Of a stretch of 64,000 nucleotides of DNA, positions 52,354-64,000 are shown piece after piece; the first letter of the stretch is position 1, and every line of letters begins with the position of its first letter. This stretch comes from Coniochaeta sp. PMI_546 (taxonomy: Eukaryota > Ascomycota > Sordariomycetes > Coniochaetales > Coniochaetaceae). The notes under the pieces are model-generated. The model was not told the origin of the DNA. It ran no database searches and saw only the letters and a program-made list of their open reading frames with translations. Location: positions 691,277 through 755,276 of the forward strand of contig MU271143.1 of NCBI GenBank assembly GCA_021432605.1. The letters are read 5' to 3'. Both the position numbers and the translations under genes were made by a program.

Positions 52354-53829
52354 ATGGCTGAGTATACGGGCGGCTCACCACAAGCAGAACACCTCTGCGT
52401 GTTAGTCCATGGTGTAAGTTCAATCCTCGTCATCATTGGCCCGGGACGCATCTTGCAGAGGTTGCGAAGGATCGCAACCTCTGCACCCTCTCACCCGCAC
52501 ACACTCGCACTTCGATTCGCCTGCTGACGTGGTTACATCTTACAGCTATGGGGTACTCCCGAACACATGAAAAATGTCGCCCGACGCTTACGCGCTGAAT
52601 ACCCGGTCGAGAAGCTTTACATCCTCGTCGCAAAGCGCAACTCGGGATCCTTCACATACGATGGCATTGAGCTCGGCGGCGAGCGTCTCTGCCGCGAGAT
52701 CGAGGAGCAGCTGGAGGAGATCAAGAGCAAAGGCGGCAACATCAAGAAGCTCAGCATAGCCGGCTACTCCCTCGGCGGTCTGGTCGCGCGGTACGCCATC
52801 GGCCTGCTCTACTCGAAGGGTGTCCTCGACCAGCTCGAATGCCAGAATTTCACCGCTTTCGCCAGTCCCTTCCTCGGTGTGCGGTCGCCTCTCCGCGGAT
52901 GGGCGAACCAGCTCTTCAATGTCCTCGGAGCACGCACGCTCTCCAAATCTGGACATCAATTATTCACAATCGACAAGTTCCGCGACACAGGCAGGCCTCT
53001 GCTCGCCGTCCTCGCCGATCCCAAGTCAATCTTCATGCAAGGGCTGGCCAAGTTCAAGCGCCGTACCCTCTACACGAACATCATCAACGACCGGACAGCC
53101 GTGCACTACACAACGGGCATCACAAAGACGGACCCCTACACAGACCTTACCAAGGTCAAAGTCAACTACCTGAAAGGCTACGAACCCGTCATCCTCGACC
53201 CCGCCGACCCAGTCTCCCCCCTCCCACACGAGGAACACCAGCAAGACTTCCAGACCCGCGCTCGCGCCTTCGCATCTAATCTCCCATTCGTCCTTGCCCT
53301 CTCCGTGTTCCTCCCCATGGGTGTGGTCGCCTTGCTCATCACGTCCGCAGTTCAGACCGTCCGCAGCAGTAAGCGCATCGAGCTGCACGAGAAGGGGTTG
53401 GCAGGGATCGACATCAAGACCTACCGGAGCGTGCCGCTCATCATCAAGGAGATACGCAACCAGATCGAGGACGCGTACGAGGAGCTCAACAGCAGCCAGA
53501 ACCAGGAGTACCTCGCCTCCTCGCGCGAGAGCAGTACCGTCGACGCCAAGGAGGTCGACTCCGAGGAGGACGACGACGAGCCGACGCTGGAGCGGAAGCG
53601 TAGCCGGAGGCTCAGCTCGGCTTCGCAGGCGACGCCGACGTTGGCGCTCACGGAGGAGCAGTTTGAGATGATTGACGGGCTGAACGGGCTGGGTTGGAGG
53701 AAATATCCGGTCTGGATCCACAAGGTCCGTCATAGCCACGCTGCTATCATTGTGAGAATGGACAAGCCTTCCTTCTCTGAGGGAGAGACTGTACTGAGTC
53801 ACTGGGTTAAGGAAGAGTTTTTGCTTTGA
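52354..53829 (+). CDS. ROG1/DUF676-family lipase
   Basis: Two exons, 52354-52413 and 52546-53829, give 447 residues; the 132-base intron has a CTGCTGAC branch region and TTACAG acceptor and restores LVHGLWGTPEHMKNVARRL. Marks of the alpha/beta-hydrolase are LVHGLWG (oxyanion loop), GYSLGG with Ser95 as nucleophile, and FASPFLGVRSPLRG. A hydrophobic stretch at about 265-287 (FVLALSVFLPMGVVALLITSAV) suggests membrane or lipid-droplet attachment. The acidic, Ser-rich stretch and the C-terminal KYPVWIHKVRHSHAAIIVRM also fit this fungal family. Yeast relatives (Rog1, YDL109c) hydrolyse monoacylglycerol or other lipids. Substrate unproven. Confidence 0.87.
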
Positions 53830-54460
53830 GGTCCTGGGCGTGAAGCAGTATGAGCATCGGGCTTGGAGTCTTGGGAAGAAGGGCGTTTTGGAATACCCAT
53901 GGTCAAACTGTGACCACTATAGACTGGCGCTGCGTCCACGGTGTTTGGGTTATGCCAGCGATCTCTATATAATCTTATATTTTAAGAGCAATCTGATACG
54001 CATCTATCAACCTGGTCAAGCGGCTGCAGAATCGTGAGGTACAGAAAGCGGCAAAGTTCATATTCGCCCAAAGGGGTGATGGTCCAGGGGCCTGATGCAA
54101 CCTTCCTCGTTTAACATTTCCGTCTTGGGCTTTGCACTGCAGTTCCAGCCTTTTTCAAGTCGTTGTGTATATACTTACGTTGCTATCAGGATGCACTGCC
54201 TCCTCAACGCTTGCTCGCTGGACACATACGAGGCGGTTTGGGGGCCGTTCACTGCAATTTTAGTCTCGCCGGCGAGGATGAAGCATGACTACGCTAGTCT
54301 GAATTCGGCTTAGCTAGCGCTCGAGTCTAGACCCAGCTGGGTGGGTCTATGACGCGCATGGTGCAGGAACCCCTTCGACTTTGCGTTCAAGGGGCTCAAC
54401 CGCGACGCGGAGATCAACCCGAAGCCCATGAACGCGTTGCTGCGACGATACGGCTGGACC
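53830..54460. other. Intergenic, lipase 3' flank and endonuclease III promoter
   Basis: About 630 bases. From a stop at 54350 the endonuclease frame is open again through 54428 (ATG) to the chosen start at 54461; this piece reads like coding sequence (NPFDFAFKGLNRDAEINPKP) after a possible GTGCAG acceptor at 54361-54366, but no matching upstream exon is evident. Confidence 0.4.
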
Positions 54461-55970
54461 ATGGCACCCTCACGTGTGCCGCAAGAGACATCTAAATACT
54501 TCAACAGCAACAGCGGAGCCTCCACACCATCCTCCGCTCCACGGCGCTCCACGCGATCGAGCCTCGCGCGCTTCACGTCCACCACCACGCCCTCCATCAA
54601 AGACGAAGAGGACTCCTCCTCCTCCTCGCTGTCCGACCTGTCCTTCAACTCCGATATAGAAGACGCAATCAAAGCACCTTCACCATCTTCAGTGCGTTCA
54701 AATGGCCCCTCAACCGCCTCTAAACTCAAGCGCAAGCGCACAACAACCCTCACCTCAACCACCCCCAAGGCCAAAATAAAACTCGAAGCCGACCTCGAGC
54801 TCGACTTCACAACCCTCCCCTCCCCATCTCCCCAAAAACCCCGGCGCGTCCGCAAGCCAGCCCGCACGATAACCTCCCCTGCCACCGGCCTCACCTCCGT
54901 GGAACCCCCCTCAGACTGGGAGGAGATCTACCGCCTAGTCAAAGAAATGCGCCTCACCGGCCGGGCATCCAACGCGGCGGTCGACACGATGGGCTGCGAG
55001 CGGCTGGCCGGGAAGGACGCGTCTGCCAAGGACAAGCGCTTCCACACCCTCGTGGCGCTGATGCTCAGCAGCCAGACCAAGGACACGGTCACGGCCGAGA
55101 CGATGGGGCGGTTGATGAGGGAGATGCCGGCTGCGGAAGCAGGGAAGGAGCCCGGGCTAAACCTGGAGAATATGCTGGCCATTGCACCGGAGAAATTGAA
55201 CGAGTTGATCGGCAAGGTTGGGTTTCATAATAACAAGACAAAGTATGTTCCTCCCTTGCCCCCCGATCTCTATTATACGGTGTGTTCTACGGACACCTAC
55301 CATTGGGCCTGCTCGCTAACGCTGCTTGAGCAGGTACCTGAAACAGACCGCCCTCCTCCTCCGCGACGTACACAACGGCGACATCCCCTCCACCATCGCC
55401 GGCCTGACCTCCCTGCCCGGCGTGGGCCCCAAGATGGCGCACCTCTGCATGTCCTCCTCGGACGGGTGGAACCGGGTCGAGGGGATAGGCGTGGACGTCC
55501 ACGTGCACCGCATCACGAACCTGTGGGGGTGGCAGAGCCCGCCGTCCAGGACGCCCGAGGAGACGAGGATGGCGCTGCAGGCTTGGTTGCCGCGGGACAG
55601 GTGGAAGGAGATCAACTGGCTGCTTGTCGGGCTCGGGCAGACGGTCTGTCTGCCGGTTGGGAGGAGGTGTGGGGAGTGTGAGGTTGGCTTGAGGGGGCTG
55701 TGTAAGAGTGCGGAGCGGAAGAAGGTTGTTGAGGGGAGGAGGAGGAGGGAGCTTGAGGTCAAGGCTGATGGGGAGGGGTATGAGAAGGTGGAAAAGGTTG
55801 AGGAGGAGACGGTGGTCAAAGAGGAGGTGCTTAATGAAGAATTGGCCGGGGACGTGCAGCTGGAGGATGTGAAGGAGGAGGTTAAGAAGGAGGTCAAGCA
55901 GGAGGAGGAGGACAAAGATGACTACAGTTTAGGAGGGACGAGGTCCTGGAGAACTAGGAGGACGAGGTGA
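54461..55970 (+). CDS. NTH1: Endonuclease III homologue (DNA glycosylase/AP lyase)
   Basis: Two exons, 54461-55242 and 55334-55970, give 472 residues. The start chosen gives [14 protein letters not shown], resembling the usual filamentous-fungal start; an ATG 11 codons earlier (54428) is possible. Residues 1-150 are Ser/Lys-rich and probably disordered. The catalytic domain has [11 protein letters not shown], the helix-hairpin-helix [10 protein letters not shown] with the Schiff-base Lys at about 294, and GVDVHVHRI with the catalytic Asp at about 315. The iron-sulfur loop [19 protein letters not shown] has C-x6-C-x2-C-x7-C spacing; the last gap is longer than the C-x5-C of E. coli Nth. It excises oxidised pyrimidines in base-excision repair in nucleus and perhaps mitochondria. 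The tail is unusually acidic with repeated VKEE motifs. Confidence 0.92.
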
Positions 55971-56742
55971 GCGCTGAGGAAGGGATTCGGTGCTGGTCGG
56001 AAAGGCTGCCCACGATCATGCCTCTGAAGTCTGAAGCATGGTTCTACAGGATTTAATCGTGGCTGTCTATAGATGTCAGGATACTCGGTTGATTCTTACA
56101 TTGTAACATTATAGCGATTGTATACCATAGTCACGCCGAGGTAACGCGATCGGATGCATCAATGACACGTACGGCGCCCCGCAGGGATGTGGGGGCACTT
56201 TAACGTTGGGGTAGATACGATATCGGAGAACGCATGGTAATCTGTCATCAGCAGGTCATGGCCGCTCACACGAGTCAGCCAGCCATCAGGATTCACACGA
56301 GACAATGTGCGGGTCATTTGAACGGAAGTCAGTAGATATGTGCATTTGAGGTAACAGCGGCCATCACCGGCCACTACAGTCCCTCGATATATTGATATGT
56401 AATTCTGTCTAGCACAGAAAAAAGCGCCCCTGAAATAGAACCTGGCGTCAGATGTGCCGTATTAGAGGGCCCGTTCCCTAACGCCTTGCAAATAAAAGTA
56501 CAGGTCGGCTTCCACGTGCTCCATCAGGAAGCACCGTGCTCGGCCGTGTCGCGAATAGAATCAGCCCAAAGACTCCCCCAGTGGTATCGGTGAATGCAAC
56601 GCGAAAAGGGGATGGTGTGCGTATCGAGACATGTCGTATCAACGAGGTGGTTCATGCGGTGATGATCTCGCTGGCAGTCTCGGGTCGCAGCGCAGGTGCG
56701 CTCATCGGCGACGCAAAGGAAGCCGCGGTGACGGTGCTCATC
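55971..56742. other. Intergenic between convergent genes
   Basis: 3' flanks of endonuclease III (plus) and the AN1 gene (minus). The frame at 56536-56976 on the plus strand is antisense to the AN1 gene. No RNA gene seen. Confidence 0.45.
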
Positions 56743-57065
56743 TTAGACACCCTTGATGACCTGCGTCCTCTCCGAGATGAGGTGCGCGGCGTTTGCCTCG
56801 TGCGCTTCCTTCTTGCACTGTGTTGTGGCAAAGACAGAATGTCAGCAAGACTGCTATCTCCAGCCGTGAGGCCGAATAGGCCTACACTCCACCACTCGGG
56901 TTCGGGTGCGCCAGAACTTACGTCTTCCAGACCCTCGCACTTGTGGTCCTCTAATAGGCGGTGCTTGCCGCAGTAGTGGCCATTGCAGAATGCGCAGTCG
57001 CCGACGATTCGCTGCGCTGCACCTGTGCACTCCTTGAAGGTACACCTGATCTTCTTGGCAGGCAT
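56743..57065 (-). CDS. Small AN1-type zinc-finger protein
   Basis: Two exons, 57065-56922 and 56817-56743, give only 72 residues; the intron (GTAAGT...CACAG) must be removed to reach the natural stop, and unspliced reading gives a false 137-codon frame. The start is ATG 57065. Residues 8-43 are a complete AN1 finger with ligands C8, C13, C24, C27, C32, H35, H41 and C43. The short C-terminal helix (CKKEAHEANAAHLISERTQV) completes it. AN1 proteins bind ubiquitin or the proteasome in stress responses; this minimal form resembles the single-finger relatives of yeast Tmc1/Cuz1. Role inferred from the finger alone. Confidence 0.85.
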
Positions 57066-59372
57066 GGTGGTTGTGATGGTAGAGTTGTGGTTGTGGTGGT
57101 GGTTTGAAATATTGATCGTGGGTGACGTGGCGTTGATCCGGTACGACGGGATGGTGTAAGGCGACGTCAAGTGGGAGGTGAGAGACGCGAGGTTTTGTGG
57201 CAGTGATGATAGTGTAGTTGTAGTGGTGATGGATGGTCTTGGTGATCTCTGGTTGATCGTTCAGCGGAAGGTGTATAAATAAGGAAATGAGAAAGGGAGA
57301 GAGAGAGCAAGGAGGTGAAAGAGGCAGGATTCAAGGCAAATGAATGAACCCAGAAGGCGTCACTCACATGATGGCCTCGCCCGGGCCAACAGACTAACCT
57401 GGTAGGGATACGGTGAATCAGTGGCCGGCTGATACTCGGAGAGGCGTGATACCCGGCAACCTAGGTGAAGGAAGCTGCTGGAAGCGGACCAGGCGGATCC
57501 ACGGCGGCGGATGTGGTTCCCTGAGGCGAAATGGAGCAAGCCGGAATGGCAGGATTTGGGATGGGGATGAGTAATGAATGACTCTGAAATCGCCGACTTA
57601 TTCAACGTATCGAAGGCAACCGTGGCTGACGACAAGGCTCCGCTTTCGGGAGAAGACCCAACTCCGGAGATGATTGGAACTGACGGAATGTGAATTGCTC
57701 TGCTCAAGGTCGGGTTTGAGCTGGGACAGCGATCATCAGGTACGCATCACTTGCTGTGATACGACAACGTGACTTGGAATTACCTACTGTCAGAGTACGA
57801 TACTGCGTCCTGCGAAAGCGTTGGGCCTCAATTATGTGACGATTGTACGGGAATGAGCAGGAGGTAGAGAAGAAGATGAGGAGACGCCGTGTTGGGGCGT
57901 AGGACTTGATATATGATACACCGCAACACATGCTCACTCGGTCCTGATACATCTATCTCCTCGCCCGACTCCTGGAGCGGTTGGGCGCAGTTGCACGCAA
58001 TGTGCCTTGCAACTGCATGCTGTGTGCTGTCCATAGCCACTTGGCCTGAATGCATGCACAACCAAGCCGAGGCCAACGCTCTAGGCCAAGGGTATACCAC
58101 ATATACTGCGTAGAGAGGACAGCCAGTGGGTTTAGATACACCGTCTTTGTTGGAGTGCTGCGCCAATCGATGAATTGACTTTGTCGAATGTGACAAACAT
58201 GCAAGGTCCTTTGTCTCGGATGGCTGCTCGTGCCTTGCTGCACAATCACTGCAAAGCCAATTCCTCTGGCATGAGTGAATGAGCGATCCAGACCAAACTG
58301 CAGCTAGACCCTTGATCTTACTCCAAAAACAGCCACACCGACTGCAACTTGCGAAGCCGTTGGGTGAATATGATATGCATCGATAACTACCAGGTACCTT
58401 ACCTCACACTACAGGTTCAAGGTAAGGTACACCTGCATGTACCTTACTTGGCTGACGATGAAGAAGTCGGTGTCGCAATGAGCCCCATGCCATCTCGTTC
58501 AAGTGCCAGCTGCAGACCCATCGTCATCCAGTGTAACACTTGTTTCTAGGTAATTCGTCCAAACACACAAGATTCTTGTCCGACACTTTAGCAAAATGCT
58601 CGCTTGCTTGATGTCCTGTTCCTGGTTTTAACTTCCAAACCCAAAATACGCAGCATGGCTGGTGTCTCATCTCGTCTGTGCCGCCTCCCGCCGCCAGCAG
58701 CAACGCCTAAACTAAAACACGACTCTAAAACTCGGCCGAAGATGCAATGGCATACGAGTAGGGATGCGGTCTTCCTGCATACTTATCCTCCTCTGACTTG
58801 AATCCTTCTGGAATTGCTCAACTAAGCATCCCACAGCACTTCTATTTGTGAAGCGGAGGCTTGCATAAGGTACCCGTCGAGGTAGACCCGGAGACCCAAC
58901 TCACGGCGACCAAACCGCATCAGAGCTGGAGGTGTGACACAGCCAGAAGTGATACAAATGCTGTGCACGGTTTTACAATAGACCGACAAAATGCTCTAGG
59001 ACTACCAGCCAGCCTTCCGTAATCAGTCTTTTCGACGTCGTGCAGCTTGACTAAACATAATTTGCCAATCGATGATCAGATACTGTCAGGGCTAGGTCAA
59101 GTTTCGCGATATCCATGCTGGATATCCCCCGGTATGGTGCTCTGCTCCATGCCCGAATTACACATTCCCTGTTGTCCAGCGTCACCCGATATGTTTCCTA
59201 CCGTTGATCACGTCGATCGATTCCGGGGCACTATAGAGTTCATGCGAAGGGGGCAGTTGGCAGACGGATATCGAGGACATACAGATCTCTGATTCAGCTA
59301 TCCGTCCAGAGTATGATTACAATCTCCCTTGTCAGGTTGCTCCCGGTATGCCCCGATGCGGTGCCGCAGCAC
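57066..59372. other. Long intergenic stretch
   Basis: AN1 promoter on the left (with a GAGAGAGAGAG tract near 57300), then about 2 kb with no recognisable gene. Short frames at 57704-58249 carry no domain. The GGTA-type motif cluster at 58392-58447 is here. Confidence 0.4.
58392..58447. repeat. Cluster of inverted TACCTTACC/GGTAAGGTA elements
   Basis: Within 56 bases lie AGGTACCTTACCT (58392-58404), its inverse GGTAAGGTAC (58421-58430) and GTACCTTAC (58439-58447). The first two could fold into a hairpin with a 16-base loop. The same element occurs near 25525, 32053 and, less perfectly, 49110. Confidence 0.6.
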
Positions 59373-60746
<1,374 letters not shown>

Positions 60747-62520
60747 TATGTCTCGTTTTGGAATCTTATTGGGTTCCAGGTATGAGATTGATGATATCAG
60801 CAGCTCATCAAGGGACTCAAGGAAGAGAAAAAAGAAGTTAGGATGTCGACTATTTGGGAGCTCCGTCATCCATATCACTTTGTATTTTCCCCTCACCCCT
60901 CTTTAGTACCCCGCCTCCACCTTCCAAGCTAATTGATAGGCATCACCAACCCACTGTAGAGGTCCACACCTCTGCCATCAATCACGGCAAATGTACCTGC
61001 GTGCCGCTGTATATTGCCTCTAGCTCATCCGCCTGCGCAGCGGCTGGTCGGTCATTTTCCGGTATCTTTCAAACCGACCCTTCTCGGCAGTTCCATACCG
61101 TTCGCTCACCTATTCTCGTTTTAAAAAGCCTCGACAGTATCTCGAAAAGAAGGCTGGGGTAATGGTGTAATTGAAGGCCGAACATGGCGAATATACAACT
61201 CCTCCTGCGTCGAATCTTCGCATCGTAGACTCATCTGTTGTCGATTCGGAGCATGGAACCACGTGTGATGGCGGACATGGCTCGGGAAGTTAGGGTCCCT
61301 TGGCTGCCGGATTTTAGCGGCCGCCGCATCAATGACACGCTGCTCGGCACCCAAATATTGGTTGCGAAACAGCCTCCCATATCTCCGGAACGCTGAAGTC
61401 ACAACGACGGTCGTTGGCCAAATAGTTGACCCGGACACCATGACTGTTACAGGCTACCCGGCCCAGACTAACTTACTGTTAGTCATCCACAGTATATTTG
61501 CGTTTGGAGAGTCTAGTCCTCAAGAACCAGCAGGATAGCACGCACAGGGCTAGACAGCCCAAGGCCCGCTGTGGCCTTCTTTTTGAATTCATATAGAGAA
61601 CCGGCTTCACCACCTCGGCGTCAGCAGAGGGTCGCTATGTTTGAGGGGCCATAAACCATACGTTATTTACTCGAGACGGGCTCACCATTTCCCGGTCTGC
61701 TAGACCAGTGCCACAGCCCGACTCGTGGGCAAGGCTGCTCTTGGATCACCATAAGATCACCGATAAAAATATGCGAGCCCTGTCGATTGGGATAAAAGCC
61801 ACGATCCCGGTATTCTGGTATCCACGATGGCTTCGCTGCTTGATGAGGGACGAGATCGGACTTTCTGCCGAAGACTAAGCAATCAAAACCCAACCCAACA
61901 GGGAAAGCTTCCCATTGGCTAGCCCTGTTGATTGCGCACTAACTGCTTCTGTTCTAAAGGTTGGCTACAGATCGGCCTGCTGAAACCTGTCGTGACGCTC
62001 TACACGTCTGATCTTCAACCACAACGACATGCGAGGCCGGTGTCTCCAGCAGTCTGGCCACCCCTACCCATCTCATCTGTGACAGCTCGCTTGAGCCTCA
62101 TCTCACTTTAAGGTTATCTTGCTGATGCGCCAGAAGATCTGGGGAGGCTGTGGCCTGGGTCTGCGACTGGGTCAACTCCCTGACAAGTGCCAGGCACGGT
62201 CTCGACCACGAGGCAGACCCTAGATAGACCATGAGGACCGGCGCTTGATGCTCTTTGCTTTAGCATGATTTCAAGTCCTGATGTGCGACCAGCGCGCATG
62301 ACGATGCCTTCGTCAGGTAAGTACTTAAAGGCGAGTCGTCTGTCACATCCCGTCTTTCAACCGCCAGCTCATCATCGTCGATCAGTCAGTCTTTTCCATT
62401 CGGTACAGCCATTCTTTACGAGTTCTCAGAACTCTTCCATTCTTTCGAGTCTTTGAAACCGTCAGTTGTCTCTCAGTATTGTTCTAGGTGCAAGTTTCGA
62501 CATTTCGATTCACCAGCAAC
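60747..62520. other. Long intergenic stretch
   Basis: Promoters for the alcohol dehydrogenase (left, minus) and the secreted protein (right, plus) lie here, with about 1.2 kb between them showing no recognisable gene. The last 150 bases are pyrimidine-rich, as expected of a fungal leader. Confidence 0.4.
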
Positions 62521-63450
62521 ATGAAGACTCAAACTATAACATTCATCTCCTCCCTCGTCTCTCTTGTATCTGCTGCGCCAGCTGCCGAGTCTGCCTGCGC
62601 CGTGGCCTCTACAGTAACATGCACCATCATCACCACTACCATCACAACAACATCTTCAGTGGCAGCATGCGTTGCCACGGTAGCCGGCGGTGCGACCAGC
62701 GCAGCAGCCGCTGTCACAACAGCTGAAGCAGCAGCAGTCACCACTGCCGCCGCTGCAGGCGTGAACATCCAATCCTTCACCGGCTCCCTAGGCGGCCCCC
62801 CACCGCCAGTCATCAGCAGCGCCGGCAAGCGCCCTTTCTCAGTAAAGGGCGACACCTTTGTCGGCTCCGGCGCGGCCCTCGGCCGCAGCTGCGACGTGCA
62901 GCACAACGCCTGCGCCAACGCCGCCAACTCCGGCCAGCTGTCGGGGGGCGTCTCGGTCTGCGACCAGCAGAACAACGACTGCCACGCCTTCATCTCCACC
63001 ATCGCCGCCCGGCGCCGCGCCCGCTACCTCTCGTCCCGCGCCCTCAACCTCGGCTCCTGCACCGACACCACCATCCTCTTCGAGTCCGGGCTCGACGGCC
63101 GCAACACCCCGGCTTTCATCGCTGCCAACCAGAAGGACTTCAACCACGGCTCGGCGCTCAACATCGCCGTCATCGCGGGGTTCATCTGCCAGCGTCTGGA
63201 CTCGTCGTGCAAGGCCGGCGCTGACGCCACTGCCGCTTGCGCGCAGGCTAGCTCTGCTGCTGTCGCTGCGAGCCAGGACCAGGCCGCAGCGGACTCCTTC
63301 AACAGTATCATGGCGGGCGGCGGTGCGGCGCTAGCGACCTCAACGGCGGATGTGGCGGCTACGGCTGCCGAACTGGCGACTACGGCGTCGGCGGCGCTGG
63401 CGGGCGTGCAGACGGGGATTGTGGTTCAGACTATCACGTCTTGCACGTGA
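62521..63450 (+). CDS. Secreted Ala/Thr-rich cysteine-containing protein, unknown function
   Basis: A single exon of 309 residues from ATG 62521. The first 18-24 residues (MKTQTITFISSLVSLVSAAP) are a good signal peptide. A Thr/Ala-rich stretch (about 30-75) could be O-glycosylated. The middle contains CDVQHNACANAANSGQLSGG followed by SVCDQQNNDCHAF, a paired C-x6-C...C-x6-C motif (about 120-155) that I have seen in fungal secreted proteins of unknown role. The second half is Ala-rich with Cys at about 180, 227, 235 and 245 and a final Cys two residues from the end. There is no clear GPI signal. Location outside the cell or in the wall is inferred from the signal peptide. Confidence 0.82.
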   Translation: MKTQTITFISSLVSLVSAAPAAESACAVASTVTCTIITTTITTTSSVAACVATVAGGATSAAAAVTTAEAAAVTTAAAAGVNIQSFTGSLGGPPPPVISSAGKRPFSVKGDTFVGSGAALGRSCDVQHNACANAANSGQLSGGVSVCDQQNNDCHAFISTIAARRRARYLSSRALNLGSCTDTTILFESGLDGRNTPAFIAANQKDFNHGSALNIAVIAGFICQRLDSSCKAGADATAACAQASSAAVAASQDQAAADSFNSIMAGGGAALATSTADVAATAAELATTASAALAGVQTGIVVQTITSCT

Positions 63451-64000
63451 GGATAGGTGTGATGGTGGAAGATTGGGGTGGTTCGATATGTGGCAATGAC
63501 GTGTTATGATAACGAGAGCACGACTGTGGCGAGTGCTGTGTTACGATATACCCTTTGCGTCTTGAAGTGCAGAAACGAAGCCTGTTATCTTTGGCCTTGA
63601 TGTGAACTGTGGCCGCTGACCTTGCGTGACATTTGCTAGCAGTGACGCTGGAATGCTAGATCGTCTCCTGAGTGTACATCCTCCTAGAGAGTATGTAGTT
63701 GCCGTTCTACACACTTTCTCTCCTTCAAATCTCACCATGCTAAGCCAGCACAATTTTCCTTCCGTGACGTCAGTTCACATGGAGCTGTAGCATTATTCGT
63801 GATGGAGCGGGAACTTGTCAGTCACGTACCATGTCTCGAGAAGTTCCCAACAGCCATAAGGTGCTGCTATACAACGAGTCCCCTCGACAGAGGACGAAAA
63901 GGATGATAGGTGTTGTCGTCGGTGACCTCGTCGGAAGTCCGCTGGTAGCTGAATGACCAGTATGAAACCAATATCCGTTGTGAATCATCATGTGATAGGG
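63451..64000. other. Right-edge intergenic sequence
   Basis: 3' flank of the secreted-protein gene to the end of the window. A 70-codon minus-strand frame at 63541-63753 has no domain. Nothing else is visible. Confidence 0.4.

Noticed and set aside
53026-53802. 258-codon minus-strand frame
   Set aside because: Antisense to the ROG1-like lipase.

Overview
The window is nuclear DNA of a filamentous ascomycete (Pezizomycotina). The evidence is short GT-AG introns (about 46-190 nt) with CTAAC/CTGAC-type branch points, GC-rich coding sequence, no operons, and genes typical of that group: isocitrate lyase with the filamentous-fungal N-terminus, a ZtGT2-like surface-growth glycosyltransferase, a DUF3405 protein, and a tRNA-Leu with a 12-nt intron. 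The sequence does not let me choose between Dothideomycetes and Sordariomycetes.

Layout. 1-5.3 kb: start of the splicing factor Prp6, divergent from an intronless mitochondrial PPR protein, then a SAP-like membrane protein. 5.9-7.9 kb: a cytochrome P450. 9.3-12.5 kb: a probable nuclear regulator with a long, uORF-rich leader. 11.7-16.5 kb: a gene-poor gap with one doubtful small secreted-protein candidate. 16.5-18.5 kb: a 14-TM-type MFS transporter with an odd cytosolic tail. 19.2-21.1 kb: isocitrate lyase. 22.2-25.4 kb: an ERCC6L2-like Snf2 ATPase, sharing a 444-bp divergent promoter with an AidB-like acyl-CoA dehydrogenase (25.9-27.8 kb). 28.2-34.5 kb: a tandem minus-strand run of DUF3405 protein, a putative PD-(D/E)XK-fold protein and a DHA1 transporter. 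35.4-38.5 kb: the GT2 glycosyltransferase. 39.2-41.5 kb: a possible unrecognised spliced gene. 41.7-43.3 kb: an F-box-like, Cys-rich protein. 44.0-44.7 kb: mitochondrial ribosomal protein L20. 47.0-48.2 kb: a Ser/Pro-rich low-complexity protein with a spliced leader. 49.8-51.1 kb: a Pgc1-like phosphodiesterase. 51.4 kb: tRNA-Leu(UAG). 52.4-53.8 kb: a ROG1-like lipase. 54.5-56.0 kb: endonuclease III. 56.7-57.1 kb: a 72-residue AN1 zinc-finger protein. 59.4-60.7 kb: class III alcohol dehydrogenase. 62.5-63.5 kb: a secreted Ala/Thr-rich protein.

The genes do not form one pathway. It is an ordinary housekeeping-rich euchromatic segment with loose themes: DNA repair (ERCC6L2-like, endonuclease III), lipid and C2 metabolism (isocitrate lyase, AidB-like, Pgc1-like, ROG1-like lipase), transport (two MFS proteins) and cell surface (GT2, DUF3405, secreted protein). 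I saw no transposon, LTR element, CRISPR array, secondary-metabolite core gene or strongly AT-rich (RIP-like) tract. Exon junctions were worked out by hand and every spliced model closes in frame. The least understood items are the PD-(D/E)XK-like protein, the Cys/His-rich regulator with its uORF leader, the SAP-like membrane protein, and the recurrent TACCTTACC motif between genes.
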